This document shows, in pieces, positions 11,236-19,589 of a stretch of 64,000 nt of DNA. The notes below the pieces were generated by a model, which saw only the letters and a program-made list of their open reading frames with translations, was not told the DNA's origin and made no database searches. Each line of letters starts with the position of its first letter. Position 1 is the stretch's first letter. The translations under genes were made by a program, and so were the position numbers. Location of the stretch: positions 40,001-104,000 of the forward strand of contig CAUYUJ010014598.1 of the NCBI GenBank assembly GCA_963575745.1, written 5' to 3'. Source of the stretch: Prorocentrum cordatum. Its lineage: Eukaryota > Sar > Dinophyceae > Prorocentrales > Prorocentraceae.

Positions 11236-11392
11236 CCTCGGTCATCGAAGCGCTTTCCTGCTTCAATGATCGAGTGGCCTCACCTCTGCCGGCCTTTTTT
11301 CAGGGGGCGGGCGGAACACCCAATGTATTCTCAAAGCCTTCCTACTTCATGTTTCTACCTACTTCTTACGGCCGACGGGTAATCTAGGCCTC
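11236..11392 (+). CDS. Possible exon continuation after the 1-kb insertion
   Basis: If the element and one copy of its 8-bp duplication are ignored, the frame from 10217 continues as PSVIEALSCFNDRVASPLPA and stays open to a TAG at 11390-11392. Base composition shifts after about 11290, so the coding part may be shorter. No splice pair exactly removes the insertion: the options at the duplication are GA..AA, AC..AG and GT..AC. Whether this is coding is uncertain. Confidence 0.25.
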
Positions 11393-11555
11393 CCAGATGG
11401 GGTCGCAGTAGATGGGGCCGGAGGATCGCGCCGCATCGCCGATGCATCGACGATGCGGCTCGATGTGGAGCCCGTGCTTCCCCATGCCGATGCATTGGCG
11501 ATGCGGCGCGACCTTTCCACCCCATCTACTCGGACCCTGGCTAGGATGCCTCCTA
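11386..11555. mobile_element. GATGCATCGG-type fold-back element, copy 2
   Basis: TAGGCCTCCCAGATGGGGTC at the left and CCCATCTACTCGGACCCTGG plus GGATGCCTCC at the right; same family as 9750. Confidence 0.75.
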
Positions 11556-11565
11556 TTCCGAGGCG

Positions 11566-11737
11566 GGAATTTATCCATATCCACCGCCTGGAGGGTCAGC
11601 TTTCGGAGCCTCAGCAGGCGGTGGATATGGACATATTCGGGCCCCCGGGGGCCGAAATATTTCCACATCCACCGCCCGCTGGGGCACCAAAACGTCGGTT
11701 CCCATGCGGTGGATATGGATAAATCCCCGCCTCGCGC
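11566..11737. mobile_element. Nested hairpin element with TTTATCCATATCCACCGC ends
   Basis: Inverted repeats ATTTATCCATATCCACCGC (about 11570) and GCGGTGGATATGGATAAAT (about 11709) enclose further copies of GGTGGATATG and a central palindrome ATTCGGGCCCCCGGGGGCCG. A diverged relative lies at about 47322-47440. It is non-coding. Confidence 0.65.
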
Positions 11738-11888
11738 CTATAGACGCAAGAGTGACCTCTCGCCAGAGTGGCCTCTGGGAGCGGGCCCACTGCATGAATC
11801 CCGCAAGTCTGAGCTCTCAGGAGAGTGACCTCTCGCACGAGTGACCTCTCGCCAGGGTGACCTCTGGAAACATCCCCGCCTCGCATCT

Positions 11889-12055
11889 CGGGCGAAGAGA
11901 ACTATGCACATGCACCGATCCTGGCAAGGCCCATCCTGAGCCCAGGATCGGTGCATATGCCTTCCTGGCCAAGGTAGGAGGGCGTATGCACCGATCCTGG
12001 GCTCATGATTGGGCCTGGCCAGAATCGGTGTATGTGCATAGTTCTCTTTTCTCTA
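11889..12055. mobile_element. Fold-back element flanked by a 27-bp direct repeat
   Basis: Ends AGAGAACTATGCACATGCAC (left) and GTATGTGCATAGTTCTCT (right) are inverted; the inner parts (CACCGATCCTGG, CCAGGATCGGTGCATA) also pair, giving arms of about 60 bp. The 27 bp at 11862-11888 recurs exactly at 12056-12082, directly outside the element. Confidence 0.75.
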
Positions 12056-12216
12056 CTCTGGAAACATCCCCGCCTCGCATCTGTAGACTCAGGAGGGACC
12101 TCTCGCCAGAGGGGCCTCTGGAGCGGGCGCCCAGCTGGGGCCCCCCGAGCGCCGAGAGCGCGGCGGCGGCGGCAGCGGCCTGCGCGCTCGGGTCTGCCCC
12201 CCCCCCTCCCCCTTAT

Positions 12217-12370
12217 GATGGGCCTGTCTTCCACCACCACCACCATAAGTTGGAGGGGGAGGGGGTCCCTCCTCCTCCTCCTCCTCCTCCTCCCTTTCCT
12301 CCCCCTCCCCCTCCTCCTCCCTTTCCTCCTCCCCCTCCAACTTATGGTGGTGGTGGAAAACAGGCCCATC
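12217..12370. repeat. Long hairpin with a CCT-repeat loop
   Basis: Arms of about 45 bp (12217-12262 and 12326-12370) are near-perfect inverted repeats, starting GATGGGCCTGT and including CCACCACCATAAGTTGGAGG. The loop is (CTC)n. Probably the remains of an inverted-repeat element. Confidence 0.75.
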
Positions 12371-12374
12371 ACCT

Positions 12375-12618
12375 TAGTGGGCCCTGGAAACGACAGGGCC
12401 GTTGTCTTACCGGTTCCGTCTTGCCGTTTTTGTTGCCGGTTCCGACGCCGTGTTTTACCGGCTGCGTCGCCGTTGTTTGACCGGTTCAGGCTCCGGTTCC
12501 AATCCTGGAGCCGTTTCTTTTGCCGTTTCCGGTCGTCGTTCTTTTTTGCCGTTCTATTTTCAAGGGGCATCTTTGGGGAAACGGTGGAAAAACGGCCCTG
12601 CCGTTTCCGGGGCCCACA
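12375..12618. mobile_element. GGGCCCTGGAAACG-type element, copy 1
   Basis: Left GTGGGCCCTGGAAACGACAG and right CTGCCGTTTCCGGGGCCCAC are inverted repeats. The interior is built of GCCGTT/ACCGGTTCC motifs. A second copy lies in the opposite orientation at 31429. Confidence 0.8.
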
Positions 12619-12689
12619 AAACCCCCCCCCCCCCCCGTCCCTTTGTGAAGCCGCGCACCAGAGGTCACTCTTGTCTATGGTCATTATTG

Positions 12690-12860
12690 CGTTAAGTCGG
12701 GCCTGTCCCTCTACAGGAGGGAAGTTCAGGAATAGTGAACAAATAGTCGGGGGACGATCTTTCTACCATGTTTGAATATTGTTGGCGTATTTTTTGAAGA
12801 TTTTTTATTTGTCGTCTAAAATCTCCCTGTAAGGGGGACAGGCCCGACCTGACTCTTGCG
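12690..12860. mobile_element. GTCGGGCNTGTCC-type element, copy 1
   Basis: AAGTCGGGCCTGTCCCTCTA at the left and GGGGGACAGGCCCGACCTGA at the right are inverted repeats. The interior is AT-rich with TAGTGAACAAATAGTC and a T-rich block. Short TTGCGT direct repeats lie close to both ends. Other copies are at 27481, 28684 and 52402. Confidence 0.75.
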
Positions 12861-12903
12861 TGTAGCCGAACACTGACCTCCTCCCGCTGTGGTGCGAGAG
12901 AAA

Positions 12904-13112
12904 TCGGCGGGCGAGCCCGGCGGGGGGGGGGGGGAGAAGGGACGGGACTTCCCGGACGGCTCGGAAGGCCTCTGCATGGCCTGCTGAGAAGTTTCTGAGG
13001 TCTTCCCCAGAGACGCAAAAAGCTTCTCAGAAGGCGCGAGGGCTTCTGACATTCCCCGCCGCCTTCTGAGAGGGCAGGTTCCTTCTCACTTCCCCCCCGG
13101 CGCGCCGCCGAA
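12904..13112. mobile_element. CCTTCTCAGAAGG-type element, copy 2
   Basis: TCGGCGGGCGAGCCCGG at the left and CGGCGCGCCGCCGA at the right, with AGCTTCTCAGAAGGCGCGAG and CGCCTTCTGAGAGGGCAGG inside. Same family as 9634. Confidence 0.7.
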
Positions 13113-13324
13113 AAATCACTACGGGAGGTTTTGAGTAATTTTTTGCCTCTGGGGGCCCTCGCTGGGCCCTGGGACAGTCAAAAAGCGACTCGGGATGAAA
13201 AGCTGGTCCTGGGGAAGGGGTCCAGACCTTTCTGGGAGCGACGTTGTCAAAATTGGTCCCAGGGCCAGGTCTCGGGTGTCAGATGCATTGTTTCTGAGAG
13301 TTTTCGCTGTTTCTCCGCGGTTCT

Positions 13325-13410
13325 CTGTCCTAGGGATGTTGCCCAGCAGTTTCGCCACGCCGAGAGCGCTCTGGGGGGGCCCAGATGGTCCAGAGCGGCC
13401 GCAGGAGATT
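13325..13410. repeat. Fragment of a CGCCGAGAGCG interspersed repeat
   Basis: Contains GCAGTTTCGCCACGCCGAGA and GAGCGCTCTGG, a diverged match to fuller copies at about 26990, 28150, 28960, 30260 and 51555. Confidence 0.45.
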
Positions 13411-13680
13411 ATAGCTACTGCGCGAAAGCCCAGGGATGGGGTCCTGATGGAATCGTACCCTGCGGCTTTTCATTATTTTCGCGCCCCCGGGGCCCTCCCC
13501 GGGTCCCCGGGCCCCTGGAGTGCGTGAAAACGTCTCACGATAAGCCATGGTCCTGGGGGCAGGCCCCCGGCCGGGGCCTGTAGGGCCCGCTTCCTGAATG
13601 TGACTCGCTCCCAGACAGTTCCCGCCCCCAAACGGGTGTTTTCTATTCGCGGCCCCAGCGGTCTGGACCCCTCCTTCCAT

Positions 13681-13862
13681 CGGGGGCGGCCAGGAGGGGG
13701 GTGATGACCAGGAGGGGTGGATATCATGGCGGGCGCCATGACATTTCCTCAGATTTCATGGCGCCTCTTCTTATTTCAATGCGTCCCCGGCCCCCCCCCC
13801 CCTTGGGCCGCGCACATGCCGGCGGCCATGATTTGCGACCCCCACTCTTGGCCGCCCCCGAT
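13681..13862. mobile_element. TCATGGCG…GCCATGA-type element, copy 1
   Basis: Left CGGGGGCGGCCAGGAGGGGG followed by CATGGCGGGCGCCATGA; right GCGGCCATGATTTGCGACCC followed by TTGGCCGCCCCCG. The ends are inverted repeats. Copies at 28454 and 51721, and a partial one at 29830. Confidence 0.7.
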
Positions 13863-13995
13863 TCCCCTGGGGCAGATATGCGTTCCAGATCGATGCTTGA
13901 TGGTTCGAGGGCCTGATGATCGGCCCCAGGGGCCGACATCGAGGAAAAACGACCAGAACTCAGATCGTCGGAGATTCGGCTTGCCTTGTGTTCAG

Positions 13996-14065
13996 GCCCG
14001 CCGAGACCGCGTTGCGCGCGGCGCCACTGGGCGAGGGCGAGCCGGCGTGCGTCGTGTGCGCGGAG
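13996..14065 (+). CDS. RING-finger protein, exon carrying the first zinc-binding CVVC
   Basis: Starts after a TTGTGTTCAG acceptor and reads PAETALRAAPLGEGEPACVV then CAE. It holds the first Cys pair (C-V-V-C) of the RING. A 43-bp stretch, 14041-14083, is repeated almost exactly at 14520-14562. A GC..AG intron 14066-14544 would join CVVCAE to AAAVAT with no loss. GC donors are known in dinoflagellates. Without splicing the frame runs into a GAC repeat. Confidence 0.65.
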
Positions 14066-14084
14066 GCGGCGGCCGTAGCGACGA

Positions 14085-14126
<42 letters not shown>

Positions 14127-14133
14127 CGACGAG

Positions 14134-14166
<33 letters not shown>

Positions 14167-14177
14167 GACGAGGACGA

Positions 14178-14228
<51 letters not shown>

Positions 14229-14544
14229 CCCTCCCTCAAAAATTGGCCCCTGGCCCTCTCCTTCCGAGGCGCGTTCTGGAGTGAGGGGAACCTGGCCGTG
14301 GCGGCGAGCCGACCAGAGGCCCCCGAGAAGTCTCGCTCCTCGACCCTCCCTCGATGCTCGAGCCTCCGGCATGCAGCGTCGATGCTCGAGCTTCGATCCT
14401 CCATCCTCGATCCGTGCTCGATCCTCGATCCTCGATCCTTTCTCGATCCTCGATCCTCGATCCTTCCTCGATCCTCGAATTTCGATCCTCGATCCTTCCT
14501 CGATCTTCGAACCTGGCGGGCCGGCGTGCGTAGTGTGCGCGGAG
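14066..14544 (+). other. Putative 479-bp GC-AG intron bounded by a 43-bp direct repeat
   Basis: Bounded by near-identical copies of coding sequence. It contains (GAC)n at 14079-14226, a unique stretch, and TCGATCC tandem repeats at about 14340-14512. Any cut at the same offset in both direct repeats restores the RING frame; the offset giving a GC start and an AG end is the only one with a known splice pair that I found. Confidence 0.5.
14079..14226 (+). repeat. GAC trinucleotide array
   Basis: About 49 units of GAC with occasional GAT or GAG. The poly-Asp, poly-Thr and poly-Ser frames here are not protein evidence. Confidence 0.95.
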
Positions 14545-14639
14545 GCGGCGGCCGTGGCGACGTTCGTGCACGGCGCTACGGGCCACACGGCGTGCTGCGT
14601 GCCTTGCGCCGAGGAGCTGCAGCGGCGCCGGGACCTGAG
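14545..14639 (+). CDS. MDM2-type RING finger, middle part
   Basis: Encodes AAAVATFVHGATGHTACCVP then CAEELQRRRDLR. Together with the CVVC before it and CPVCRQPF in the last exon, this gives the spacing C-x2-C…VHG-x-TGH…C-x2-C…C-P-x-C-R-Q-P of the C2H2C4 RING in MDM2-type proteins, in which two histidines and six cysteines bind two zinc ions. RING domains of this class recruit E2 enzymes in ubiquitin transfer, so an E3 ubiquitin ligase is likely (inference from family). Exon ends CTGAG before GTTCC (donor 14640). Confidence 0.8.
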
Positions 14640-14949
14640 GTTCCATTGGGCGCCAATATCGCAGAGCGGATTACGTTCGGGAGCCATCAGGATGGGCCCA
14701 GAGGGTCCTGGAGAATTTCGTTCCCGATTTCGAAGTGAAGTTCGTGCGGATTCTTGTTGGGCGGAATGAAGACTAGAACAAATCCACGCGAAATTCACGT
14801 CGTTTTTCGCTCGTCATATCGGGGTGTTGCATTCACAGAAATCCACGCGAAACTGGGGTCAATGGGGGTCATTACCGGTTCGAACCCCCCCCCGCTCCTC
14901 GCCGCCTGCAAACGATTCCCCCTCCTCCCCCACTCCGGATGGGGGTCTG

Positions 14950-15722
14950 TGGTGGCGACAGTGGTTGGGACGGTAGTGGGGATGGTGGGGTGTTGGGAAG
15001 GGGGGGGGGGGGCCGTGGTGTTGGTGAGGACATTGGGAGCATGGTGGGGACAGTTTGAGGGACAGTGGGGACAGTGCGACAGTGGTGGGGGCCCTGGTGG
15101 GGACAGCATGGACAGTGGTGGGAGCAGTGGGGACAGTGGGACAGCGGTGGGGACAGTGGGGGCAGTGGGACAGTGGTTGGGACGGTGGTGGTAGGGACAG
15201 TGGCGAGGGGACAGTGGGACAGCGGTGGGGACAGTGGGACAGTGCCGGGGACGGTGGTGGTGGGGACAGTGGTGAGGGCGGTGGTGAGGACGGTCCCAAT
15301 GGGACAGTGGTACAGTGGGGACAAAGGTGGGGACAGTGGGGACAGTGGGACAGTGATGGGAATAGTGTGGACAATGGGACAGCGTTGGGGACAGTGGGAC
15401 AGTGGCGGGGACATTGTGGACAGTGGGACAGTGGTGGGGACAGTGGGAAGGTGCGACACTTGTGGGGGCACTGGTGGGGACAGTGGTGGGGACAGTGGGG
15501 ACTGGGACAGTGGTGGGGACAGTGGGACAGTGGTGGGGACGGTGTTGGTGGGGACAGTGGTGAGTAGACAGCGGGACAGTGGTGGTGACAGCGGGGGCAG
15601 TGGGACATTGGTGGGGCCGGTTGTGGTGGTGACAGTGGTGAAGGCGGTGGTGGGGACGGTGGTGGGACAGTGGCACAGTGGGGACAGTGAGGACAGATGG
15701 AGAGTGGTGGGAATAGTGGGGA
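14950..15722 (+). repeat. GTGGGGACAGTGGGACAG satellite, block 1
   Basis: Degenerate tandem array with short units of the types GTGGGGACA and GTGGGACA. It is G-rich on the + strand with many GGGG runs. The His/Pro/Cys-rich open frames on the other strand are by-products. Confidence 0.95.
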
Positions 15723-16083
15723 TGTAACGACGTGGGTCGATGTTTTTCCCTAGCATCAAGCGGACGAAAGTACCCCCAGCCCACAATGGAACGAACCTCC
15801 AGGAGACGACCCGGTGAGTCCCCCCGTAACTTCCGTGCCGGCCGTTGCCTCGGGAAGCGGGAGTGGAGCTAAAAACGGCCGGACGCAAGCCTGATATCAA
15901 TCCCTCACCACATTTGCGCGCGCGTCTCGGCGCGAAGCGGGTGGGGCGGGAGGGCGACGGCGCGTTCCGTGGCGCGGTCTGCGCCTGGTGTGGCGCCCTG
16001 CCACGGAACGGCAGGCAAATGCGAAGCGTTGCGCCCTGTGCGGCGCCTGGCGACGCAACGCGCCCTGCACAGCGCCCTGCCAC

Positions 16084-16200
16084 TCCTCCTCCCCTTCCTC
16101 CTCCTCCTCCTCCTCCTCCTCCTCCTCCTCCTCCTCCTCCTCCTCCTCCTCCTCCTCCTCCCCCTCCTCTTCCTCCTCCCCCCCCTCCTCCTCCCCCGGA
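16084..16200 (+). repeat. CCT/CTC trinucleotide array
   Basis: About 35 units with few interruptions. Confidence 0.9.
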
Positions 16201-16378
16201 CGTGACCCCCCCGAGCCTTGACCCAGTGGCACAGTCGGCGCCGACGAAGCCGGGCAAGGCCGCCTGCGGACTAATGCAAGCACAGTTGGCGATGCTGCTT
16301 GTGTCCCTGATGAGCGAAGCATCTGCGTCTCTAGATCGCCCCTTATCTGAAAGGCTTCGCCTTCCCCCTAATCGGATC

Positions 16379-16620
16379 AACAGTGGGACAGCACAGTGGG
16401 ACAGCGGTGGAGACAGTGGAACAGTGGTGGGGACAGTGGGGATAGTGCGACAGTTGCGAGAGTGGGACCGTGGTGGGGACAGTGGGGGCAGTGTGACAGT
16501 GGCGGGGGCACTGGTGGGGACAGTGGGGACAGTGGCGGGAACAGTGGGGACAGTGGGACAGTGATGGGGACAGTGGGACAGCGGTGGCGGTGGTGGGAAC
16601 AGTGGTGAGAGCGGTGGTGC
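16379..16620 (+). repeat. GTGGGGACAGTGGGACAG satellite, block 2
   Basis: Same unit as 14950-15722, separated from it by about 650 bp of other sequence. Confidence 0.9.
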
Positions 16621-17147
16621 GTTGGTGATCCGGGAGTGTTTTTGCCGGCGGCGAGTGGGAGGGGGGGGGCTCGAATTGATAGTGACCCCCCCGGTTTTCC
16701 AGGGGGGAGGGGGTTCGAACCCGTAGTGGTGCCCCCCGGTTTTCCGGACGCCGGGGGGGGGAGGAGGGGGTTTTGCCAGGGGAAGGGAGGAAGTATTCAC
16801 AGGGGGAGGGGAGATTTTCGGAGGGGGGGATGAACCCGAGCTCCGGTCGAAGAGGGAGGGTAAATTCCCACAGCAAAGCGGTGGTGGAACACGCTCTCGC
16901 CCATATCCAGTGCGCCCCGGGTTTCTGGGGAAGGGAGCCCGAAACTTCATAATAGCTGATATGGACATAAGCATTGCCCGCACGCCACGCGGTTGTTGGG
17001 CTTGAGTCGTTTCCCGAAGGCGTCTCGGGAAAATGGGGTTTCTGAGGTCCCAAGACCGTGTGGTGACGCACCGCGCGGTGACGTCGTTGGGGACTTCGTG
17101 GTCATCATGCGGTCTGTCACCACACGGGTTTGGGACGCCTTGGATGG

Positions 17148-17352
17148 ACTTCCTGGATGGGGTCGGAGTAGATGGGATCGGAGGACCGCGCCGCATGGCC
17201 GATGCATCGGCGCTGCGGAGCCTGATTGTCTACACGCCGATGTCGCCGACGCATCGCCGATGTCGGCGGTGCATCGCCGATGCATCGACGATACATCGCC
17301 GATGCGGCGCGATCCTCTGACCCCGTATAGTCCGATCCATATATGAGGCCTT
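17148..17352. mobile_element. GATGCATCGG-type fold-back element, copy 3
   Basis: Left CTTCCTGGATGGGGTCGGAG, right GATCCTCTGACCCCGTATAG, with many CCGATGCATCG motifs between. Family as at 9750. Confidence 0.75.
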
Positions 17353-17851
17353 TAGGCTTGGATGCCGGTGGGGGCCTGAAATCTTTTCATTCTGGAGAAC
17401 CGAAAAAACAAGCGCCATTTTGGACGCAGATTATGCCATTCTGCGCGTTGTGGGCGCCCTCGTCATTCGCTGCCCCTCAGGTCCCGACCTGTTCCAAATC
17501 CACAGATTCTGAAATTCTGTGGATCAGTCTGCGTCGTGTACGACGCTTACAAATCTGTAGATTTCGCCTGCTCCGGGTTGAGCGGTTTGGCCCCTCTCCA
17601 GATTCAGGGGGAGGTCGGCGCCCAACTTTAGGCTCGGAGGAGAAAACTGCACCGATACCTCGTCTTCTTGTGCGTCCTCGCACTGCGAAGCAAAATCACG
17701 ACGGGAGGCTCTGATCAGTTCTCGGCCTGGAAGGGCCCACGCCGGGCCCGGGAGCGTCAAGCAACGAGCAGGACGCAAGTCCAATGCCGAGTCGAGACCC
17801 CATGGAGTCAGTCTTCTCGCGGGCGGACGAACACATCCTCGGATGAAGCAA

Positions 17852-17988
17852 GTATACCGATGCCGCTACCCTTCCCTCGTTGCAGGCCCTCGTCGCCACG
17901 GCTGGATTCCCATCGGGGTTTTAGTCATAGCGCACCCCGGGAGAGGTCAGGGGGGTGGCGGTATCGATATCGTTTGGTCTCCCCGGAG
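17852..17988 (+). mobile_element. GT…AG (introner-like) element, copy 1, forming the 3' splice site of the RING intron
   Basis: Begins GTATACCGATGCCGCTACCC and ends GTGGCGGTATCGATATCGTT then TGGTCTCCCCGGAG. The ends are inverted repeats (CCGNTGCCGCTACC against GGTGGCGGTATCG). Copies at 25278 and 50778 start GTACCCATACC and end CTTTTGGTTTCCCCAG, i.e. a donor-like start and a pyrimidine tract plus AG. Here the terminal AG is exactly the acceptor that joins the last RING exon. The central core GGCCCTCGTCGCCACNGCTG and GAACGCACCCCGGGAGAGGT type blocks are shared by all copies. Confidence 0.75.
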
Positions 17989-18043
17989 GTGCCCCGTGTG
18001 CCGGCAGCCGTTCACCTCAGTCATCCGGACGTTTTCGGCCTGA
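17989..18043 (+). CDS. RING-finger protein, last exon
   Basis: Reads (R)CPVCRQPFTSVIRTFSA then TGA at 18041-18043. It supplies the last zinc-binding CPVC and the hydrophobic C-terminal tail typical of MDM2/IAP-type RINGs, which in known members takes part in dimerisation and E2 activation. The protein therefore ends about 13 residues after the RING. Confidence 0.8.
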
Positions 18044-18637
18044 CGGCGCGGCGGGACCGGCCGCGGCGCGTGCGCGACGCATGCCCACGCCAGCCAACCT
18101 CGCCACAACCGCGTCGCCCTGGTGCCGATGCCGCGCCGTCCCGAGGGCCGTCTCTTCCGCATGTGCGGCCCCGCCCGTGCGTCCGAGGGAACGAACGACA
18201 CCGCGAGCGGGGAGATGCTGACGGTGGCGCGGGCGCCAGCGGGGCGCTGCGCGGCGAGTTATGGGTTGCCGGGGGCGCGCCCTGCGCAAGGCGGCCTCCT
18301 GCCACGAGGCGGTGCTGGAGAGGCCGGAGGGTGCCAACTCGAAAGTCCAGCTTTCGAGTGCATTCGCGTGGGTTACGTCTGAGAGTCGATGAGAAAGCGC
18401 CGATTGAGCTTGACAACTCACTGGTGTTTTGCGTGTCCTCGGAAGTCCATCTTCAGAGTGCATTGGCGTGATGAGAAAGCACCGAGTGAGCGTCAATTCA
18501 GCGTCGGCTAGCATGGATTAGCGTCGGTGAGAGCCGATTCGCGTGAGCCAGAAGGACGGCATGGGGGGCTCCCCTGAGTTGCCGCAGAAACGTGCACCGA
18601 TCCCTCCTGGTTTGGCCCCAGCTTTCCCGATGGGGCC
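18044..18637. other. Region downstream of the RING gene
   Basis: GC-rich sequence with an 86-codon open frame (18122-18382) that I cannot support as a gene. A partial tandem duplication (CAGAGTGCATTGGCGTGATGA type, about 18340-18400 and 18445-18500) is present. It could be 3' untranslated sequence. Confidence 0.4.
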
Positions 18638-18815
18638 TACAGAGGAGGCCCATGCCAAAAAGCACCCTGCTTGCCTCCAGGTTGACCTGGGTTCCCTGGG
18701 TTTAAATGGTTTTGCTACGGAAAGTGTGACGTTACCACACCGAAAATCAACGGACGCCCTAGGGTCTCACGGTTGGGGTTCTTCTGGAAGGTTTCTTGTG
18801 GATTGGCCTCCGCTA
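18638..18815. mobile_element. TACAGNGGAGGCC-type (hAT-like) element, copy 1
   Basis: Left TACAGAGGAGGCCCATGCCA, right GTTTCTTGTGGATTGGCCTC then CGCTA. The interior CTGCTTGCCTCCAGG and AAAATCAACGGACGCCCTAG matches the copy at 28262. No clear target duplication here. Confidence 0.7.
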
Positions 18816-18921
18816 TTTCGAGATGTCTCTTTAGGCCTGGCCACCGCAGCAGCTGACCAGCCCCGTCGACCTTCACGATCGCAGCGGGTCTCACCCGCGG
18901 CGCGCCGCCGCACCTCCACGG

Positions 18922-19386
18922 CGCGAGGCGGCGCTGCGTTCGGACGCAGCCCAGCAGCTGGGCGGTGGGGGCTACGGCGGGCGACCCTGCGAGGACGGCC
19001 GCGAGGTCCCGACCCGGGCCTCCGACCTCCTCCGGGAGCAGCTGAGGGACACGAGGCGACGCTGGGCTCGGAAGCAGCCCCCCACAGCGGGAATGGTGGG
19101 CTACGGCGGGCGTCTCCGCGAGAACGGCCGCGAGGTCCCGACCCAGGGCGAGGCCTCCGACCTCCTCGGGGAGCAGCTGAGGGACAGGCAGGCAGCCCAG
19201 CCGGACGTGCTGGGCGGCCGTCGCCCCGCGCAGTGGCCCATTCGCAGAGGGCGTGGCCCATGGGCCCCATGGGCTTCTATCCTTCGCGAAGCTGCCGAGG
19301 AACGACCCGTCGGGCACGACCGCGACCGACTGCTCGGCAACGACGTTCTCATCTGTAAGGTCCATCGAAGAAGAGCAACAAACTAG
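18922..19386 (+). CDS. Exon candidate with a tandem 43-codon repeat
   Basis: Open through 154 codons to TAG 19384-19386. Two copies of a unit 129 bp apart read GYGGRPCEDGREVPT…ASDLLREQLRD and GYGGRLRENGREVPT…ASDLLGEQLRD, so the duplication keeps frame and mostly conserves the residues. The C-terminal part after about 19200 is less convincing. Not recognised. It could also be a decayed duplicated exon; an inverted-repeat element follows at 19401. Confidence 0.4.
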   Translation, partial: REAALRSDAAQQLGGGGYGGRPCEDGREVPTRASDLLREQLRDTRRRWARKQPPTAGMVGYGGRLRENGREVPTQGEASDLLGEQLRDRQAAQPDVLGGRRPAQWPIRRGRGPWAPWASILREAAEERPVGHDRDRLLGNDVLICKVHRRRATN

Positions 19387-19400
19387 AAACATGAACGTTT

Positions 19401-19530
19401 GGCGCTCCGCGCGGAAGTCTTGGATCTGCGCTGGGCCCCCTGGCAGCGCCTCCGGCGCCGCCCCTGGCCCGCTGTGCGCGCCAGGGAGGGGGGGTCCAAC
19501 GCGGATCCGAGAAATCCGCGCGGAGCGCCA
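19401..19530. mobile_element. GGCGCTCCGCGCGG-type fold-back element, copy 1
   Basis: GGCGCTCCGCGCGGAAGTCT at the left and AATCCGCGCGGAGCGCC at the right are inverted; the inner GGATCTGCGCTGGGCCCCCT and GGGGGTCCAACGCGGATCC also pair. A/T-rich outer ends (ACATGAACG… and …TTATTTGTATGTCGTT) recall the ATAAACATAA/TTATGTT ends of better-preserved copies at 27313 and 50970. Six copies in the window. Confidence 0.8.
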
Positions 19531-19589
19531 TAAGTTTATTTGTATGTCGTTTTATCTTCTTCTAGTCAAGGATTGAGCGCCCGAGGAAG

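Larger units (their letters stand above)
14640..17988 (+). other. 3.35-kb repeat-filled intron of the RING-finger gene
   Basis: GT at 14640 and AG at 17987-17988; joining them restores LRCPVCRQPF in frame. It contains a GTGGGGACAG satellite (14950-15722 and 16379-16620), a CCT array, a GATGCATCGG element (17148) and, exactly at the 3' end, a GT…AG element (17852-17988). The intermediate parts 15730-16080, 16620-17147 and 17353-17851 hold no exon that I can support; 15930-16080 can form GC-rich hairpins. Confidence 0.65.

Noticed and set aside
14872-17196. 774-codon minus-strand frame rich in His, Cys, Pro and Thr
   Set aside because: It follows the GTGGGGACAG satellite; outside the satellite the sequence is low-complexity Pro/Gly, and it opposes a well-supported intron.
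18122-18382. 86-codon frame just after the RING stop
   Set aside because: No acceptor, family or compositional support; more likely 3' untranslated or intergenic sequence.
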